A DNA stretch of 64,000 bases. It comes from an uncultured Bacteroidota bacterium (GTDB lineage Bacteria > Bacteroidota > Bacteroidia > Flavobacteriales_F > PHOS-HE28). A model generated the notes under the pieces. It did not search any database. It was not told the DNA's origin and worked only from the letters and a program-made list of their open reading frames with translations. Within the stretch, counting starts at the first letter, position 1. Each line of letters starts with the position of its first letter. The stretch lies in assembly GCA_902826215.1 (NCBI GenBank), contig CADEDY010000008.1:62001-126000 (forward strand). Reading direction: 5' to 3'. Positions 8,282-17,204 of the stretch are shown here, piece by piece. The translations under genes were made by a program, and so were the position numbers.

Positions 8282-9235
8282 ATGGAGGAGCGTAGCAAGG
8301 ATATGGTCGATCTGAAGGAAAAGGAGGAACAAATCGTTCGCGCCGGTGACCGTCTTGCGCACGTGGTCATTGTCTACCTCGTCGCCCTCTTGCTCACCCT
8401 TCCGCTCTTCATCATCCTATACCCGTACGTGCCGGAAATGAAGCTGCCCATCGGGGACGGGTTCCGGTTCGATCATGTGCTCTCGTTCGGGGTGATCATG
8501 ATCGCTTTCATCGTTCTGGTCCGGAAGTTCCAGTTCGTTGTCTATGTGGCCCTCATAACCGGTCTGGTAGCGATCACCATCACCAGCTTGGTCGGTGGTT
8601 ATGGCTTCGGGAACATGTACCGCGACTATGCCGACCTGCTTGGCAACCTGCGTGTAGCTGCCGTTCGCACCCCGCTGGCAGCGCGCAAGCTGGCTCCCTT
8701 CCACGACGCCGAGAAGCTGGAGGCCTTGGTCGCCGATCCCGATGGTGCCGTGCGGAAAGCGGCCGTGCGCATGGCGACAGCCAATTTCACGGAGGTAACT
8801 GCCGATCCCGGCGAGTTCACCTTGATCCAGTCCCTGTCGGTGTTCAAGGAGATCAATTCCCGTTGGAGGTATGTGTCCGATGTGAAGGGTGGGGAGTATT
8901 TCGCATCACCGGCCGAGAGCGTTGAATTGATGGCCGGCGATTGCGACGACCACGCCCTGTTGATGGCAGCGTGCATCAAGGCCATCGGTGGCGAGGTTCG
9001 TTTGGTGCGCACCGAAGGCCATGTCTATCCTGAATTGCTCGTCGGCGATGAAGCGCACATGGAGCGTGCCGGTTACCTGATCAGGAAGGTGCTTTTCGCG
9101 CGGGAGGTCGGTGACAATCCGCTGTACCACCATACCGATGCCGATGGTCGTCATTGGATCAACCTTGACTATACGAGGCATTATCCCGGTGGAGAACTCA
9201 TGAACGAACGCATCGTGGGCCTTCTTCCCGTTTAG
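8282..9235 (+). CDS. Membrane protein with transglutaminase-like domain
   Basis: 317 residues from ATG 8282. A GTG at 8237 is in frame but falls inside a -7-like box (GACCTTTG, 8230-8237), so the later start is preferred. Four hydrophobic segments lie between about residues 22 and 110, followed by a soluble domain. That domain carries the Cys-His-Asp triad of the transglutaminase-like fold: Cys221 in GDCDDHALLM, His247 in EGHVYPEL and Asp296 in WINLDYT. Bacterial members are usually cysteine proteases or structural relatives; activity is plausible but unproven. It is followed 60 bp later by the OlsF-like acyltransferase, which has its own -7 box. Confidence 0.75.
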   Translation: MEERSKDMVDLKEKEEQIVRAGDRLAHVVIVYLVALLLTLPLFIILYPYVPEMKLPIGDGFRFDHVLSFGVIMIAFIVLVRKFQFVVYVALITGLVAITITSLVGGYGFGNMYRDYADLLGNLRVAAVRTPLAARKLAPFHDAEKLEALVADPDGAVRKAAVRMATANFTEVTADPGEFTLIQSLSVFKEINSRWRYVSDVKGGEYFASPAESVELMAGDCDDHALLMAACIKAIGGEVRLVRTEGHVYPELLVGDEAHMERAGYLIRKVLFAREVGDNPLYHHTDADGRHWINLDYTRHYPGGELMNERIVGLLPV

Positions 9236-9275
9236 TGCGCTGGTCGTCGATCGGCCTCCGGTCCGTGCGGTTGGG

Positions 9276-9283
9276 TACATTCG
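9276..9283 (+). promoter_or_regulatory. -7 box before the OlsF-like acyltransferase gene
   Basis: TACATTCG, one mismatch from TAnnTTTG, ends 12 nt before the ATG at 9296. No clear -33 element was seen. Confidence 0.45.
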
Positions 9284-9295
9284 CGGAGCGTTCGT

Positions 9296-11047
9296 ATGAA
9301 GAAACTCGTTCATCCTGTGGATCTGGCCAAAGCCAGCCATATGCGCCCCGGCGACCCGCGCATCACCTTGCTTACGGAGGTCAGTGGGCTCAAGAAGTTG
9401 GAACGCTTCTATAACGCCATCGACGATCTTCAGGATCTGGATTTCGTGGGAGCCGTCTTCAAGAACTTGGAGTTGGAGATCGAAGTGGATGCAAGCGATC
9501 TGGCGAACATCCCCAAGGAAGGCGGACTCATGTTCTGCTCCAACCACCCGTACGGTGCCATCGACGGACTGGCCCTGGTGCATGTTCTGGGAAGGGTACG
9601 GCCTGACCTGAAGGTGATGGCCAATTTCCTCTTGCAGCAACTCGAGCCGTTGCGGGATCGCTTCATCGGCGTGAATCCATTCGAACAGTTGACCTCGTTG
9701 AGCAGCTTCCAAGGCATGCGGCAGGCCATGGCACATGTGAAGGATGGGGGAGCGCTGGCCGTTTTCCCGGCCGGTGAGGTGAGCAGTTGGAGGACCGAAC
9801 TGAAGGCCGTGGCGGATCCGCGGTGGAAGACACCGGTGATCAAGCTGGCCCAGCATGTGGGTGCTCCCGTGGTGCCTGTTTGGTTCGATGGGGCCAACAG
9901 CTTCGTTTTCCAGATGCTGGGGATGATCCATCCCAACCTGCGCACCTTGGCCTTGCCCAAGGAAATGCTGCGCATGCGTGGCCGCTCGGTGCGCATGCGG
10001 ATCGGTAAGCCGATCGCACCAAAGGACATCGCCGCGTTCACGTCCACCGAACAGCTGGCGCGCTACCTGCGTGCGAAGACGTATGCACTCGGAAGTGGCC
10101 TGGTTGTGAAGCGGGAATTGTTCAGTCCACTGCGCTTCCCACAGCGCCCGAAGGAGGTCGTTGAGCCCGTGGAAACCGAAAGGCTGGTGCGTGAGATCGA
10201 CGGTCTCGCTGATCTGAAGTTGAACACGCAGGCCGAGTTCGACCTGTACCTCGCACCTACCGGCCGCATTCCCAACCTGCTGCGCGAGATCGGTCGGTTA
10301 CGCGAAGAGACCTTCCGCGCGGTGGGCGAGGGGACCAACAAAAGCGTCGATCTCGATGAGTTCGATCTGTACTACGATCACCTCTTCCTCTGGGACCGTG
10401 AGCGCAAACAACTGGCCGGTGCCTACCGCATCGGCGATGGCAAGCGCATCATGTCGCGCTACGGCAAGCGTGGCTTCTATACGTACACGCTTTTCCGCAT
10501 GGACCGCCCGATGGATCGGGTCCTTCGTCGCAGTTTCGAATTGGGCCGGTCCTTCATTTCGATGCCCTATCAGCGGCAGCGATTGCCCTTGTACATGCTC
10601 TGGCGTGGTTTGTTGTTGCACATCACGGCCAATCCGCATCACCGCTACCTCATCGGGCCGGTGAGCATCAGCGGCACGTACAGCCGTTTCGCCCGTGCCC
10701 TGATCATGGAGTTCGTGGAGCAGAACCACTACGATGCGGAGATGGCGGCCTCGGTGCGCCCACGCAATCGCTTCAAGGTGAAACGGGAGAAGAGCGATAG
10801 CGAGGCCCTGGTGCAGGCTTCCATGGCCGATCTGAAGAAGATGGATCGCTTGATCGCCGAGGTGGATCCGCACGAGACGTCCATGCCGGTGTTATTGAAG
10901 AAGTACCTGCTGTTGAATGCCAAGATCATCGGCTTCAACCGCGACCCTCGGTTCAACGATGCTTTGGACGGGTTGATGGTCCTGGATCTCACCAAGCTTC
11001 CAGAGCGCACGGTTGAGGACCTCCGAAAAGGAATGTCCGAAGTATAG
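9296..11047 (+). CDS. OlsF-like bifunctional aminolipid acyltransferase
   Basis: 583 residues in two parts. The N-terminal half is a PlsC/LPLAT acyltransferase: NHPYGAIDG (His84 to Asp90, an HX5D spacing rather than the usual HX4D), then a FPAGEVSSW substrate motif near 160 and VVPVWFDG. The C-terminal half (about 300-580) resembles the OlsB-type, GNAT-fold N-acyltransferase: FDLYYDHLFLWD, a GAYRIGDG strand and ELGRSFISMPYQ. This order, O-acyltransferase then N-acyltransferase, is that of OlsF, which makes ornithine lipids in some bacteria; split homologues make glycine lipids in Bacteroides. The amino acid head group here cannot be told from sequence. Probably cytoplasmic, at the inner membrane. 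Confidence 0.78.
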   Translation: MKKLVHPVDLAKASHMRPGDPRITLLTEVSGLKKLERFYNAIDDLQDLDFVGAVFKNLELEIEVDASDLANIPKEGGLMFCSNHPYGAIDGLALVHVLGRVRPDLKVMANFLLQQLEPLRDRFIGVNPFEQLTSLSSFQGMRQAMAHVKDGGALAVFPAGEVSSWRTELKAVADPRWKTPVIKLAQHVGAPVVPVWFDGANSFVFQMLGMIHPNLRTLALPKEMLRMRGRSVRMRIGKPIAPKDIAAFTSTEQLARYLRAKTYALGSGLVVKRELFSPLRFPQRPKEVVEPVETERLVREIDGLADLKLNTQAEFDLYLAPTGRIPNLLREIGRLREETFRAVGEGTNKSVDLDEFDLYYDHLFLWDRERKQLAGAYRIGDGKRIMSRYGKRGFYTYTLFRMDRPMDRVLRRSFELGRSFISMPYQRQRLPLYMLWRGLLLHITANPHHRYLIGPVSISGTYSRFARALIMEFVEQNHYDAEMAASVRPRNRFKVKREKSDSEALVQASMADLKKMDRLIAEVDPHETSMPVLLKKYLLLNAKIIGFNRDPRFNDALDGLMVLDLTKLPERTVEDLRKGMSEV

Positions 11048-11058
11048 TCGGGATCGGC

Positions 11059-11862
11059 TCAGGCCAACTCCAAGGCTCCGAGGGCCTGTCGATCCAAAGC
11101 CCACCGCGCCGAAATACTGGGCTGACCGTTCTCCCCGTGGGTGTACATGCTCCACTTACCGTCAACGAATTCCAGCGCGCTCATGTGCTCGATCCAGTCG
11201 CCGCTGTTCATGTACCGCACAGAACCTTTGGCCGTTGTGATCTGTCGCATCTGGGGTTGGTGGATGTGACCGCAGACCACATGGTCGTATCCTTCATGAA
11301 TGGCGATCGCCGCCGCCGTCTCTTCGAAGTCGTCGATGTAGGCCACGGCCCGCTTCACGCTTTGTTTCACCCTCTTGCTGAAGCTCATGCGCGGCCGACC
11401 GGTGCGAACGAGCACCCAATTCACCACGTGGTTGATCCGGATCAGCAGGTCGTAGCTCGATCCGCCCAGCTTCGCCAACCACTTGGCGTGCTTCATGCTC
11501 GCATCGAAGACATCTCCATGGAAGAACCAATAGCGCTTGCCATCCACCACCAGATCGAGCTTATCCACGAGGCGCAGGTTGCCTAAGGTGGCAGGACTGT
11601 AGCGGCGCAACGCTTCATCGTGGTTGCCGGTGATGTAGTAGACGGGGATCTTGGAGGCCAGTTTGAGCAAGCGCTTGAGCACTTTCATGTGGCTTGCCGG
11701 GAAGAAGGACTTCTTGAACTGCCAGATGTCGATGATGTCCCCGTTCAGGATCACCATGGCCGGTTTGATGGTGCGCAGGTAGTCGGTGAGTTCTTTCGCC
11801 CGGGATCCGTAGGTGCCCAAGTGCAGATCGGAAAGGACCAGAATGTCGACTTTGCGCTTCAT
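11059..11862 (-). CDS. LpxH-like metallophosphoesterase (UDP-2,3-diacylglucosamine hydrolase family)
   Basis: 267 residues from ATG 11862, the start that puts MKRKVDILVLSDLHLG first; a longer reading upstream has no family match. All calcineurin-type metal motifs are present: SDLHLG, NGDIIDIW, GNHDE, FHGDVFD and GHIHQP. The family hydrolyses the pyrophosphate of UDP-2,3-diacylglucosamine in lipid A synthesis, and this paralogue type is common in Bacteroidota beside a canonical LpxH, so a different phosphoester substrate is possible. It is convergent with the acyltransferase gene, with 11 bp between stop codons. Confidence 0.8.
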   Translation of the reverse strand: MKRKVDILVLSDLHLGTYGSRAKELTDYLRTIKPAMVILNGDIIDIWQFKKSFFPASHMKVLKRLLKLASKIPVYYITGNHDEALRRYSPATLGNLRLVDKLDLVVDGKRYWFFHGDVFDASMKHAKWLAKLGGSSYDLLIRINHVVNWVLVRTGRPRMSFSKRVKQSVKRAVAYIDDFEETAAAIAIHEGYDHVVCGHIHQPQMRQITTAKGSVRYMNSGDWIEHMSALEFVDGKWSMYTHGENGQPSISARWALDRQALGALELA

Positions 11863-11992
11863 GGGGCTAGGGATTCCAGGTTCTTCTTCAGCCTGCAAAG
11901 CTGGTCGGCGTGTGTTGCCGCAATGCGTCTGGAAAGTGAATTCCCACGATGCTGTGAACAAGGCCTGTTCATGAAGCTCGATCTTTGGACCA

Positions 11993-12355
11993 ATGAGCCG
12001 ATCCACCTTGGTCCTTGGTGCCAGTCCAGAACCATCCCGGTACGCGTATTTGGCTGCCCTGAAATTGCTTCAACATGGTCACTTGATCACTTTGGTGGGC
12101 AAGCGGACCGGTGAAGTTGGAGGGGTGCCGATCCTGCAGGAGATCCCATCAGCTAGCCGGTTCCACACGGTCACCCTCTACCTGAACCCGATGGTGCAGG
12201 AGAGCTACCACGCGGAGCTTCTTGCCCTGCGACCCGAGCGCATCATCTTCAATCCGGGCACGGAACACGACGCCTTTGCCGAACGTGCGCGCGCGAATGG
12301 GATCGAGGTGGTCTACGGTTGCACCCTTGTGATGCTCGGCACTGGCCAGTACTAA
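11993..12355 (+). CDS. CoA-binding domain (Rossmann) protein, YccU-like
   Basis: 120 residues, the usual size for stand-alone CoA-binding proteins. TLVLGASPEPSRYAYLAA is the first strand plus phosphate-binding loop of the CoA-binding Rossmann fold, followed by VGGVPILQEIPS, a central strand HTVTLYLNP, and IIFNPGTEHDAF near residue 85. These proteins bind CoA or acyl-CoA; no reaction is assigned. GATCTTTG ends 5 nt before the ATG, again suggesting a very short leader. The gene is convergent with the M43 protease, sharing a bidirectional terminator. Confidence 0.8.
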   Translation: MSRSTLVLGASPEPSRYAYLAALKLLQHGHLITLVGKRTGEVGGVPILQEIPSASRFHTVTLYLNPMVQESYHAELLALRPERIIFNPGTEHDAFAERARANGIEVVYGCTLVMLGTGQY

Positions 12356-12372
12356 CGGATCTTCCAATACGA

Positions 12373-12402
12373 GAAAGCCCCCCGGTATTCCGGAGGGCTT
12401 TC
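12373..12402. terminator. Bidirectional terminator between CoA-binding and M43 genes
   Basis: A 13-bp stem with one mismatch (12373-12385 with 12390-12402) and a TATT loop, lying between two convergent stop codons. T-rich tails are short on both sides. Confidence 0.65.
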
Positions 12403-12421
12403 GATGTGAAGTGTCGTAGGA

Positions 12422-15238
12422 TCACTGTCCCACGATCAGCTTTTGGGTGCTGTTCCCCGCTTCGTTCGTTGTGCGGATCATGTAGATACCGTTCGCCAAG
12501 CCCATTTGCTGCGCATTCAATTCGATGCCGTTCTGGCCAGCAGGGCGATGCGTTGTCTGGTACACGACTGCACCACGGATGTCCGTTACCAGGATGTCCG
12601 TAGGGAAGCGATCCATGCCGTACACAGCCACCGAGAAACGATCGTTGGTCGGATTCGGGTACAGGCTCATGAAGAACGAAGGGCTCAGGTCCTTGATGCC
12701 GACCGCTCCGCTGATATTGATGTCGTCGATGTACAAGTTGCCGGAGAACGCGCTGCTCGTATAGCGGAAGCGGAAGCGGACGTTGGGCACCAAGCGTGAC
12801 TGGCTCAAGGTGTACGTCTTCGTTGTCCAAGCTGGTGGAGGAAGCTCCGGGTTGTTTCCGTTCACCAGGATATTCGCGCCGGTCATTTGACCACCGGGTT
12901 GGAAGAGGTTCCACGTCTTGCCGCAATCGGTGCTCACATACACCTCGAGGGCTTCGGTTACTTCAGCAAGTGTACTAGTGCTGGTGGAGTATGCGAACTT
13001 GAAGCTGAACTCGCCGCTTTGCAACGAGGATAGGTCGAAGGACGGCGATATCAACTCGTCGATATCCTTTTCATTGTTCGGGTCGATCAGGTCCAGGAAG
13101 TTGCGCTCACCGCTGTTCAGAACGGCGCAGGCATTGCCCGAGTAGGACGTGGCCGTTGTTCGCTGGAAGAACGTGGTATTGCCCGCATAGTTCATGTTGA
13201 ACCAAGGGTTGATGCCATCGTCCTCGAAGCCTTCACTGTAGCTCCCCACCACATCGTATGGGTCGCCACCGATCAACACGCTGTAGAGGTCGACCTTGGT
13301 GTCGCTGCCATTGTCGTTGCTTGCGGTGAGGGTAACGGCTTTCCAGCCTGGTGAGTTGAACGACACGATCGGGTTGCGATCGGTGGAAGTGGATGGGTTG
13401 CCATCCGGGAAGGTCCATGACCATCCGGTTGGCAATCCGCCCACGGAGTTATCGAAGAACTGTACGTTCGTTCCAACACAAACCGTTGGGCTGTACGGGA
13501 TGACCTGGGTGCCGACGGTGATCGTGCGCACAAAGAAGTCAGCCTTCGGTGGGCATTGAGCGCGGAAGCCCTCGGAGATACCCACAGCTTGCAGGTTCAC
13601 ATCAGTCCATAGGTTGTTCCGTTCTCCGATGTTCGAGTTCAAAGCAGCGCGCATGCGTGCGGTCTGACCCATGGAGAACATGTTCGAGCAGTAGGAATAC
13701 TCCATATAGTTCTGCACGTTCTCGATCACGCCGAAGTTTCCTAGGAGTTCCACATCATCAACCTCGAACGTGCCATCCACGTCTTCTGCGTTCCAACCGT
13801 AGATGCGGAAGGTGATGGGGTCCTCGAAGTTGAAGTACTTGTCCGATCCGGCACCCGTGAATGGGCCTACGGTGACCGTTTGGACCGTCAGGTTGGTGTC
13901 CGTATCGTAGAAGGCTGTGGTGCCGCCCACGATGGTGATCAAGGTATCGCCATTCGCCCCTATCGGTAGGTTCGAGGCGTAGTTGTTCGTGCTGGACCGG
14001 ACCGCGAAGGTGCGAACACCGTTGTTGTTACGGGACATGTTGAACTGAACACCCGTAACGGTCGCAACATCCTGCACCCGTGGGTCGATCGATACGCTGT
14101 AGTACTTGTCCGTGCTGGGGTTCGGGTTCAACAGGCTGAAATCGTTGTCCCCGTTGGTAGCGCCCAGGTCCCATTGGGTGAAGGCGAACTTGTCTTCCAC
14201 CGCGGAATTGCTCGATACGCCTTGGGCGGTGAATGGCGCTGTCGTACAACGGATCTCGCCATTGGCCGTATCCAGTACGTTGGGCACGGCGGTAGGATCG
14301 GTCGTTCCAGAACCCGTGCTAACGTCATCGAAGCTGTACTTGACATTCTCGAATTGCTGTTGCTCACAATCACGCCAATTCTTCCAAACGAGTGGTTCGT
14401 TACTTGCTCCGGTCGGGCACACGTTCCACCCTCGGGTGAACGGGGTATCGTCCACGTTGTCGTCCCCACAAGTTGCTTGCATATGTCCTGCAGGCGCATC
14501 GCCGCCCGCTTCTTCACCACCGTTGTTGTTCCCCCATACGTGGGAGAGGTTGAGGTAATGCCCCACCTCATGCGAAAGAGCCGTCGATCGACCGGGTGTG
14601 CCTGTTCCGATCTCGCCGATGTAATTGCTCAAAATGATGATGCCGTCCGCCAACCGACCGATCGGATCGGAGAACGAGCCCGGATAGTAGGCATAACCAG
14701 CGACCCCGTCCCGCATCTGCTTGACCACCCATACATTCAGGTACTTTTCCCGTGGCCAAGGGTTCATCTTCGAACCGTCGTCACCAACAAGGGTTTCCGG
14801 CGTAAGGACCCGATCGATGCCATTGGTGCAGTTACCATCCGGGTCCAGCGTTGGTAACTCGAAACGGATCTCTGCATTGCCAATGAAGGGTGCCATTCCA
14901 AGGCGCACCAGACCGATGTCCGGGTTCGTAGCACTGTAGTCCTGATTGAGCAGGTCAACGGCGTTCAGTATCTGCTCGTTGGAGATGTTCTCCGAACCGT
15001 TCAAGTGGATGATGTGGAACACGATCGGGATGGTGATGATGACATCGCGATCCCGCATGGTCGTGCCATTCTGGATAAGCCGTTGGATGTCCTGCTCGTA
15101 TTCGGCCTCCCGTTGCAGATAGGTCGGGTCTTCAGCGATGCGCTTGGCCCGCATCTGGTCGATCCCACATTGGAAATGCTGCGCTCCCACCGTGAGGGAT
15201 AGTGAGAAGGCTGCCAAGCCGAGTAATGCGTGTTTCAT
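12422..15238 (-). CDS. Secreted M43 (pappalysin/cytophagalysin) metalloprotease with T9SS domain
   Basis: 938 residues from the ATG at 15238, which gives a clean signal peptide (MKHALLGLAAFSLSLTVGAQ). The metzincin zinc site is HEVGHYLNLSH (223-233), with Asn where HExxHxxGxxH has Gly; a downstream ANSM-like Met-turn is suggested by NYMEYSYCSNMF. M43 enzymes are secreted endopeptidases. A PKD-like domain (about 565-645, with GWSWTFPDG) and a jelly-roll-like region with EDDGINPWFN come before the T9SS type A domain, which has SLYPNPTNDRF and ends GNSTQKLIVGQ. Activity outside the cell on proteins is expected. It is transcribed from its own good promoter. Confidence 0.9.
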   Translation of the reverse strand: MKHALLGLAAFSLSLTVGAQHFQCGIDQMRAKRIAEDPTYLQREAEYEQDIQRLIQNGTTMRDRDVIITIPIVFHIIHLNGSENISNEQILNAVDLLNQDYSATNPDIGLVRLGMAPFIGNAEIRFELPTLDPDGNCTNGIDRVLTPETLVGDDGSKMNPWPREKYLNVWVVKQMRDGVAGYAYYPGSFSDPIGRLADGIIILSNYIGEIGTGTPGRSTALSHEVGHYLNLSHVWGNNNGGEEAGGDAPAGHMQATCGDDNVDDTPFTRGWNVCPTGASNEPLVWKNWRDCEQQQFENVKYSFDDVSTGSGTTDPTAVPNVLDTANGEIRCTTAPFTAQGVSSNSAVEDKFAFTQWDLGATNGDNDFSLLNPNPSTDKYYSVSIDPRVQDVATVTGVQFNMSRNNNGVRTFAVRSSTNNYASNLPIGANGDTLITIVGGTTAFYDTDTNLTVQTVTVGPFTGAGSDKYFNFEDPITFRIYGWNAEDVDGTFEVDDVELLGNFGVIENVQNYMEYSYCSNMFSMGQTARMRAALNSNIGERNNLWTDVNLQAVGISEGFRAQCPPKADFFVRTITVGTQVIPYSPTVCVGTNVQFFDNSVGGLPTGWSWTFPDGNPSTSTDRNPIVSFNSPGWKAVTLTASNDNGSDTKVDLYSVLIGGDPYDVVGSYSEGFEDDGINPWFNMNYAGNTTFFQRTTATSYSGNACAVLNSGERNFLDLIDPNNEKDIDELISPSFDLSSLQSGEFSFKFAYSTSTSTLAEVTEALEVYVSTDCGKTWNLFQPGGQMTGANILVNGNNPELPPPAWTTKTYTLSQSRLVPNVRFRFRYTSSAFSGNLYIDDINISGAVGIKDLSPSFFMSLYPNPTNDRFSVAVYGMDRFPTDILVTDIRGAVVYQTTHRPAGQNGIELNAQQMGLANGIYMIRTTNEAGNSTQKLIVGQ

Positions 15239-15281
15239 GGGCGTACTGGAACTGGGGGTTGATCGTTTTCCCAAAGCGGGC

Positions 15282-15311
15282 CTAAAGTACAATAGGAACC
15301 TGAGCATTCAA
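15282..15311 (-). promoter_or_regulatory. Promoter of the M43 metalloprotease gene
   Basis: On the minus strand CTTG (TTG at 15311-15309), exactly 19 nt, then TACTTTAG (15289-15282). The predicted leader is about 37 nt. Confidence 0.7.
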
Positions 15312-15472
15312 GCCCCGCAAAGCTCTACGGGTGGAATGGAACGAATTCCGGGGTTGTTGGTCCGGGGAACGGTACGATCGCCTGGAACGCGCGTGGATCT
15401 TGCGGACGCGTTTCCGGCGCTATCTTCCCCAGCACTTCTGGGTTGTCAACTTCCACGGATACTTTGTTCCGT

Positions 15473-16666
15473 TCAGGCTGCAGTTTTCCGCTCCAACGCA
15501 TCCAGAATAGTGTGGCATGCATGCCTGACATCCGCTTCGGAGATCGTCAGTGGCGGTGCAATTCGGAAGGCCGTTGGGCAAGAGAGGAACCAGAAACCGA
15601 GCACCCCATGCTCAAGGCAGTCCATCACCACCTGTTGCACACGATCGGCGTTGCCCAACTCCACGGCGAGCATAAGTCCTTCGCCCCGTACCTCTGCGAT
15701 CGCCGGGTGGACGAGCAGTTCCTTGAAGAGTGCACCCATCTGAAGCGCATTTCCCGGAAGTCCTTCATCCAGAAGCGCTTTCAACCCAGCCGCCCCTGCA
15801 ACGCATGGCAAGGGATGTCCACCGAACGTGGTGATGTGCCCGAGGACCGGGTCATGGGTCAATGCGTGCATGTGTTCACGAGAGCTGATGAATGCGCCCA
15901 TCGGTAACCCTCCGCCAAGTGCCTTGCCGAGCACGAGGATGTCCGGGACCACCCCGAATCGCTCGAAAGCGAAGGTGGTGCCGGTCCGGCCGAAACCGGT
16001 CTGCACTTCATCGAAGACGAGCATCGCACCAACGGACGTACACCGTTGGCGAAGACTGATCATCCAAGAAGGATCGGGGACCCGAACGCCCGCGTCGCCT
16101 TGGATCGGTTCCACCACTACCCCAGCTGTGTTCGCGTTGATCAGCTCCAGGTCGAGCGGCTCGTTGAACGTCATGAAACGGATATCCGGAAGAAGAGGGC
16201 GGTTCCTGTACTTCTTCACCTCATTCCCTGTGATGCTTAGCGAACCGTGCGTGCTCCCGTGATAACTTTTGTGGCAGGCCACGAAGCCGGTTCGTCCGGT
16301 AACACGCTTGGCCAGTTTCAGGGCGCCTTCGATGGCCTCGGTGCCGCTGTTCACGAAGTAGACGCTGTTCAAATTCTTCGGAAGGAGAGCGGTCAAGGCT
16401 TCCGCGAAGCGCACCTGTGGCTCTTGAATGAACTCGCCGTAGGGGATCACGTGCAAGTAGCGATCGCATTGATCCTTGATCGCTTGCACCACGTTCGGAT
16501 GCCGGTGCCCGACGTTGTTCACCGCGAGACCAGCCACCAGATCCAAATATCGTTTGCCACCCCGATCGGTGAGGTAGCACCCCTCGGCATGCACGATATC
16601 CAAGGCCAACGGATGCGGGCTGGTCTGCGCGAGATGGTCCAAGAAGGAGCGGTGAAGGGCGTCCAT
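15473..16666 (-). CDS. Class III PLP-dependent aminotransferase
   Basis: 397 residues from ATG 16666. Fold type I, class III (ornithine/acetylornithine/4-aminobutyrate group): NSGTEAIEGALKLA for phosphate binding, HKSYHGSTHGS, EPIQGDAGV, VFDEVQTGFGRTG holding the Asp that contacts the pyridine nitrogen, and VLGKALGGGLPMGAF with the Schiff-base Lys. It transfers amino groups between an omega- or alpha-amino acid and a keto acid; the exact substrate is not readable from sequence, and no arginine or lysine pathway genes are nearby. A GACCTTTG box (16680-16673) lies 6 nt before the ATG. It follows the Spy-like gene by 31 bp. Confidence 0.88.
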   Translation of the reverse strand: MDALHRSFLDHLAQTSPHPLALDIVHAEGCYLTDRGGKRYLDLVAGLAVNNVGHRHPNVVQAIKDQCDRYLHVIPYGEFIQEPQVRFAEALTALLPKNLNSVYFVNSGTEAIEGALKLAKRVTGRTGFVACHKSYHGSTHGSLSITGNEVKKYRNRPLLPDIRFMTFNEPLDLELINANTAGVVVEPIQGDAGVRVPDPSWMISLRQRCTSVGAMLVFDEVQTGFGRTGTTFAFERFGVVPDILVLGKALGGGLPMGAFISSREHMHALTHDPVLGHITTFGGHPLPCVAGAAGLKALLDEGLPGNALQMGALFKELLVHPAIAEVRGEGLMLAVELGNADRVQQVVMDCLEHGVLGFWFLSCPTAFRIAPPLTISEADVRHACHTILDALERKTAA

Positions 16667-16697
16667 GGGCGACAAAGGTCGCTTGCCGCACCCACAC

Positions 16698-17204
16698 TCA
16701 ACGACCTCGTTGCGGGCCTTCCTTGCCGCGGCGGTCTTCCATGCGATCCCTGAATTTCCGCAGGACCTCCCGGTTGAAGTCGTGCTCGGCTTTTCGCAGT
16801 TGCACGGTCTTCACGGCGCCGATGGCTTTCTTGAAGCGTTCGGTATAGGTCTTCTCCAGGTCCAGTTCCTTCTGCCTATTGACCAACCCCTTTTCAATGA
16901 GCTGGCTGGCTTCACTCTCGGTCAACTCCTTGTCCGAGTCGCGCCCGACCTTAAGAATGTCCTTCATTTCCCGGCGGAGCGCTTCCCGCTTCTCGTCCAT
17001 CTCGTTGTAGATCGGCCAGAACTGTTGGGCTTGCTCTGGCGTGAGGCCGAGTTGTGTCGTGATGTATGCGCTCTTCTGCGCTTTGATCTCCTGCAAACGA
17101 TCTTTCGAGATCGGTGCAAGGTCTTCGTCCTGTGCCACGGCCGAGGGTGCGAATGAAGCGGCACTTAGCGCGAAACAGAGGATGGATGGCAGTAGGGCTT
17201 TCAT
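16698..17204 (-). CDS. Spy/CpxP-like periplasmic protein
   Basis: 168 residues: a signal peptide (MKALLPSILCFALSAASFAPSAVAQ), then an almost wholly helical, highly charged chain with the family's LTxxQ motif as LGLTPEQAQQFWPIY (about 53-67). Spy/CpxP/ZraP-type proteins are periplasmic chaperones or stress sensors. The start codon overlaps the anti-sigma stop by 4 bp (ATGA), so translation is coupled. In comparable operons a protein of this type can modulate the sigma/anti-sigma pair, which is the inference here. The C-terminus is Arg/Gly-rich (DRRGKEGPQRGR). Confidence 0.8.
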   Translation of the reverse strand: MKALLPSILCFALSAASFAPSAVAQDEDLAPISKDRLQEIKAQKSAYITTQLGLTPEQAQQFWPIYNEMDEKREALRREMKDILKVGRDSDKELTESEASQLIEKGLVNRQKELDLEKTYTERFKKAIGAVKTVQLRKAEHDFNREVLRKFRDRMEDRRGKEGPQRGR

